In this document: one piece after another, positions 4,775 through 5,145 of the stretch | Position numbering within the stretch: position 1 is the stretch's first letter | How the letters are laid out: every line of letters begins with the position of its first letter | Position numbers and translations under genes: made by a program | Origin: Candidatus Omnitrophota bacterium | GTDB taxonomy: Bacteria > Omnitrophota > Koll11 > Duberdicusellales > 4484-171 | DNA length: 5,145 nt | NCBI GenBank assembly: GCA_030692055.1 | Contig: JAUYCY010000140.1 | Location: 1-5,145 of the forward strand | Direction of reading: 5' to 3' | The notes under the pieces: generated by a model | Told to the model about the DNA's origin: nothing | The model's database searches: none | What the model saw: only the letters and a program-made list of their open reading frames with translations

Positions 4775-5145
4775 GTGATTGATTATTTTGACGAAGATAT
4801 TCGATTAATGCTACGGTTTCAGGATGGCGAGGAGTCTTGCTTTGAGCAGCTGGTAGAGCGCCACAAGAATAGAGTTTTTAACTTGGCCTATAGGTTTTTA
4901 GGAAATTATGAAGAAGCAGAGGACCTGGCGCAAGAAATATTTATTAAGATTTACCGCGCAAAGAATACTTATATACCAAAAGCAAAGTTTACTACCTGGC
5001 TTTATGCTATATGTAAGAATACCTGCCTAAAAAAGTTATGTAAAAAGAAGCCGGAAATAGTGTCCCTGCAAGAGCGCATAGAACTGCAAGAAGATTCGGT
5101 TACTCACCAGATTGCCGATTCACATATTCCTTCGCCTTTAGCTTC
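4775..5145 (+). CDS. ECF-type sigma-70 family factor, 3' end outside window
   Basis: The reading frame from GTG 4775 stays open to the end of the window, giving 123 complete codons. AAGGA (4761-4765) lies nine bases before the GTG; an in-frame ATG at 4808 is an alternative but lacks a good ribosome site and would trim the start of region 2. Residues 20-92 match sigma region 2: FEQLVERHKNRVFNLAYRFL, then the core-binding/-10 recognition part NYEEAEDLAQEIFIKIYRA and TTWLYAICKNTCLKKLCKKK. The following stretch, about 93-123, looks like the linker before region 4, which would lie beyond the window. Such factors direct RNA polymerase to their own set of promoters, usually under control of an anti-sigma factor encoded next door. 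The gene begins 23 bases after the Fic stop codon, so it may share the Fic transcript. Confidence 0.9.
   Translation, partial: MIDYFDEDIRLMLRFQDGEESCFEQLVERHKNRVFNLAYRFLGNYEEAEDLAQEIFIKIYRAKNTYIPKAKFTTWLYAICKNTCLKKLCKKKPEIVSLQERIELQEDSVTHQIADSHIPSPLA

Overview
The window reads as bacterial DNA from an AT-rich, compactly organised genome. Coding parts are rich in A/T codons, genes overlap or sit close together, there are clear GGAGG-type ribosome sites, and two sigma-70-like promoters are visible. The combination of genes suggests an uncultured anaerobic lineage such as Omnitrophota, but this lineage is only a guess. No rRNA, tRNA, CRISPR array or transposase was found.

Layout. Positions 1-230 hold a GC-rich island with three strong inverted repeats and no convincing gene. 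Positions 231-471 are AT-rich, non-coding, and carry GTTTCA repeats at exact 10-bp spacing. Then comes a gene for a small excisionase-like helix-turn-helix protein (472-840). A near-consensus promoter with an ArsR/SmtB-type operator (837-898) follows. It drives a tight five-gene run: a CadC-like metal sensor (912-1280), an ArsP/SO_0444-type permease (1255-2154), an unrecognised four-helix Cys-rich membrane protein (2174-2635), a bacterial homologue of the methanogen corrinoid protein MtrA (2644-3249) and a 108-residue Cys-rich protein (3242-3568). A second promoter (3615-3642) then serves a class II Fic protein (3693-4751). A sigma-70 family factor of the ECF type starts at 4775 and is cut by the window end.

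How the genes may work together. The five-gene run looks like a metal- or metalloid-responsive efflux operon. The sensor would release the operator when it binds a thiophilic metal, and the permease would export the toxic species. The unexpected part is the MtrA-like protein. It keeps the histidine that in methanogen MtrA ligates the cobalt of the cobamide, and it is encoded between a Cys-rich membrane protein and a Cys-rich soluble protein. ArsP relatives are known to export methylated arsenicals, so one hypothesis is corrinoid-dependent methylation (or corrinoid-dependent handling) of a metal(loid) coupled to export. The sequence supports the gene arrangement and the homology; the chemistry is inference. 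The Fic and sigma-factor genes look like a separate unit.
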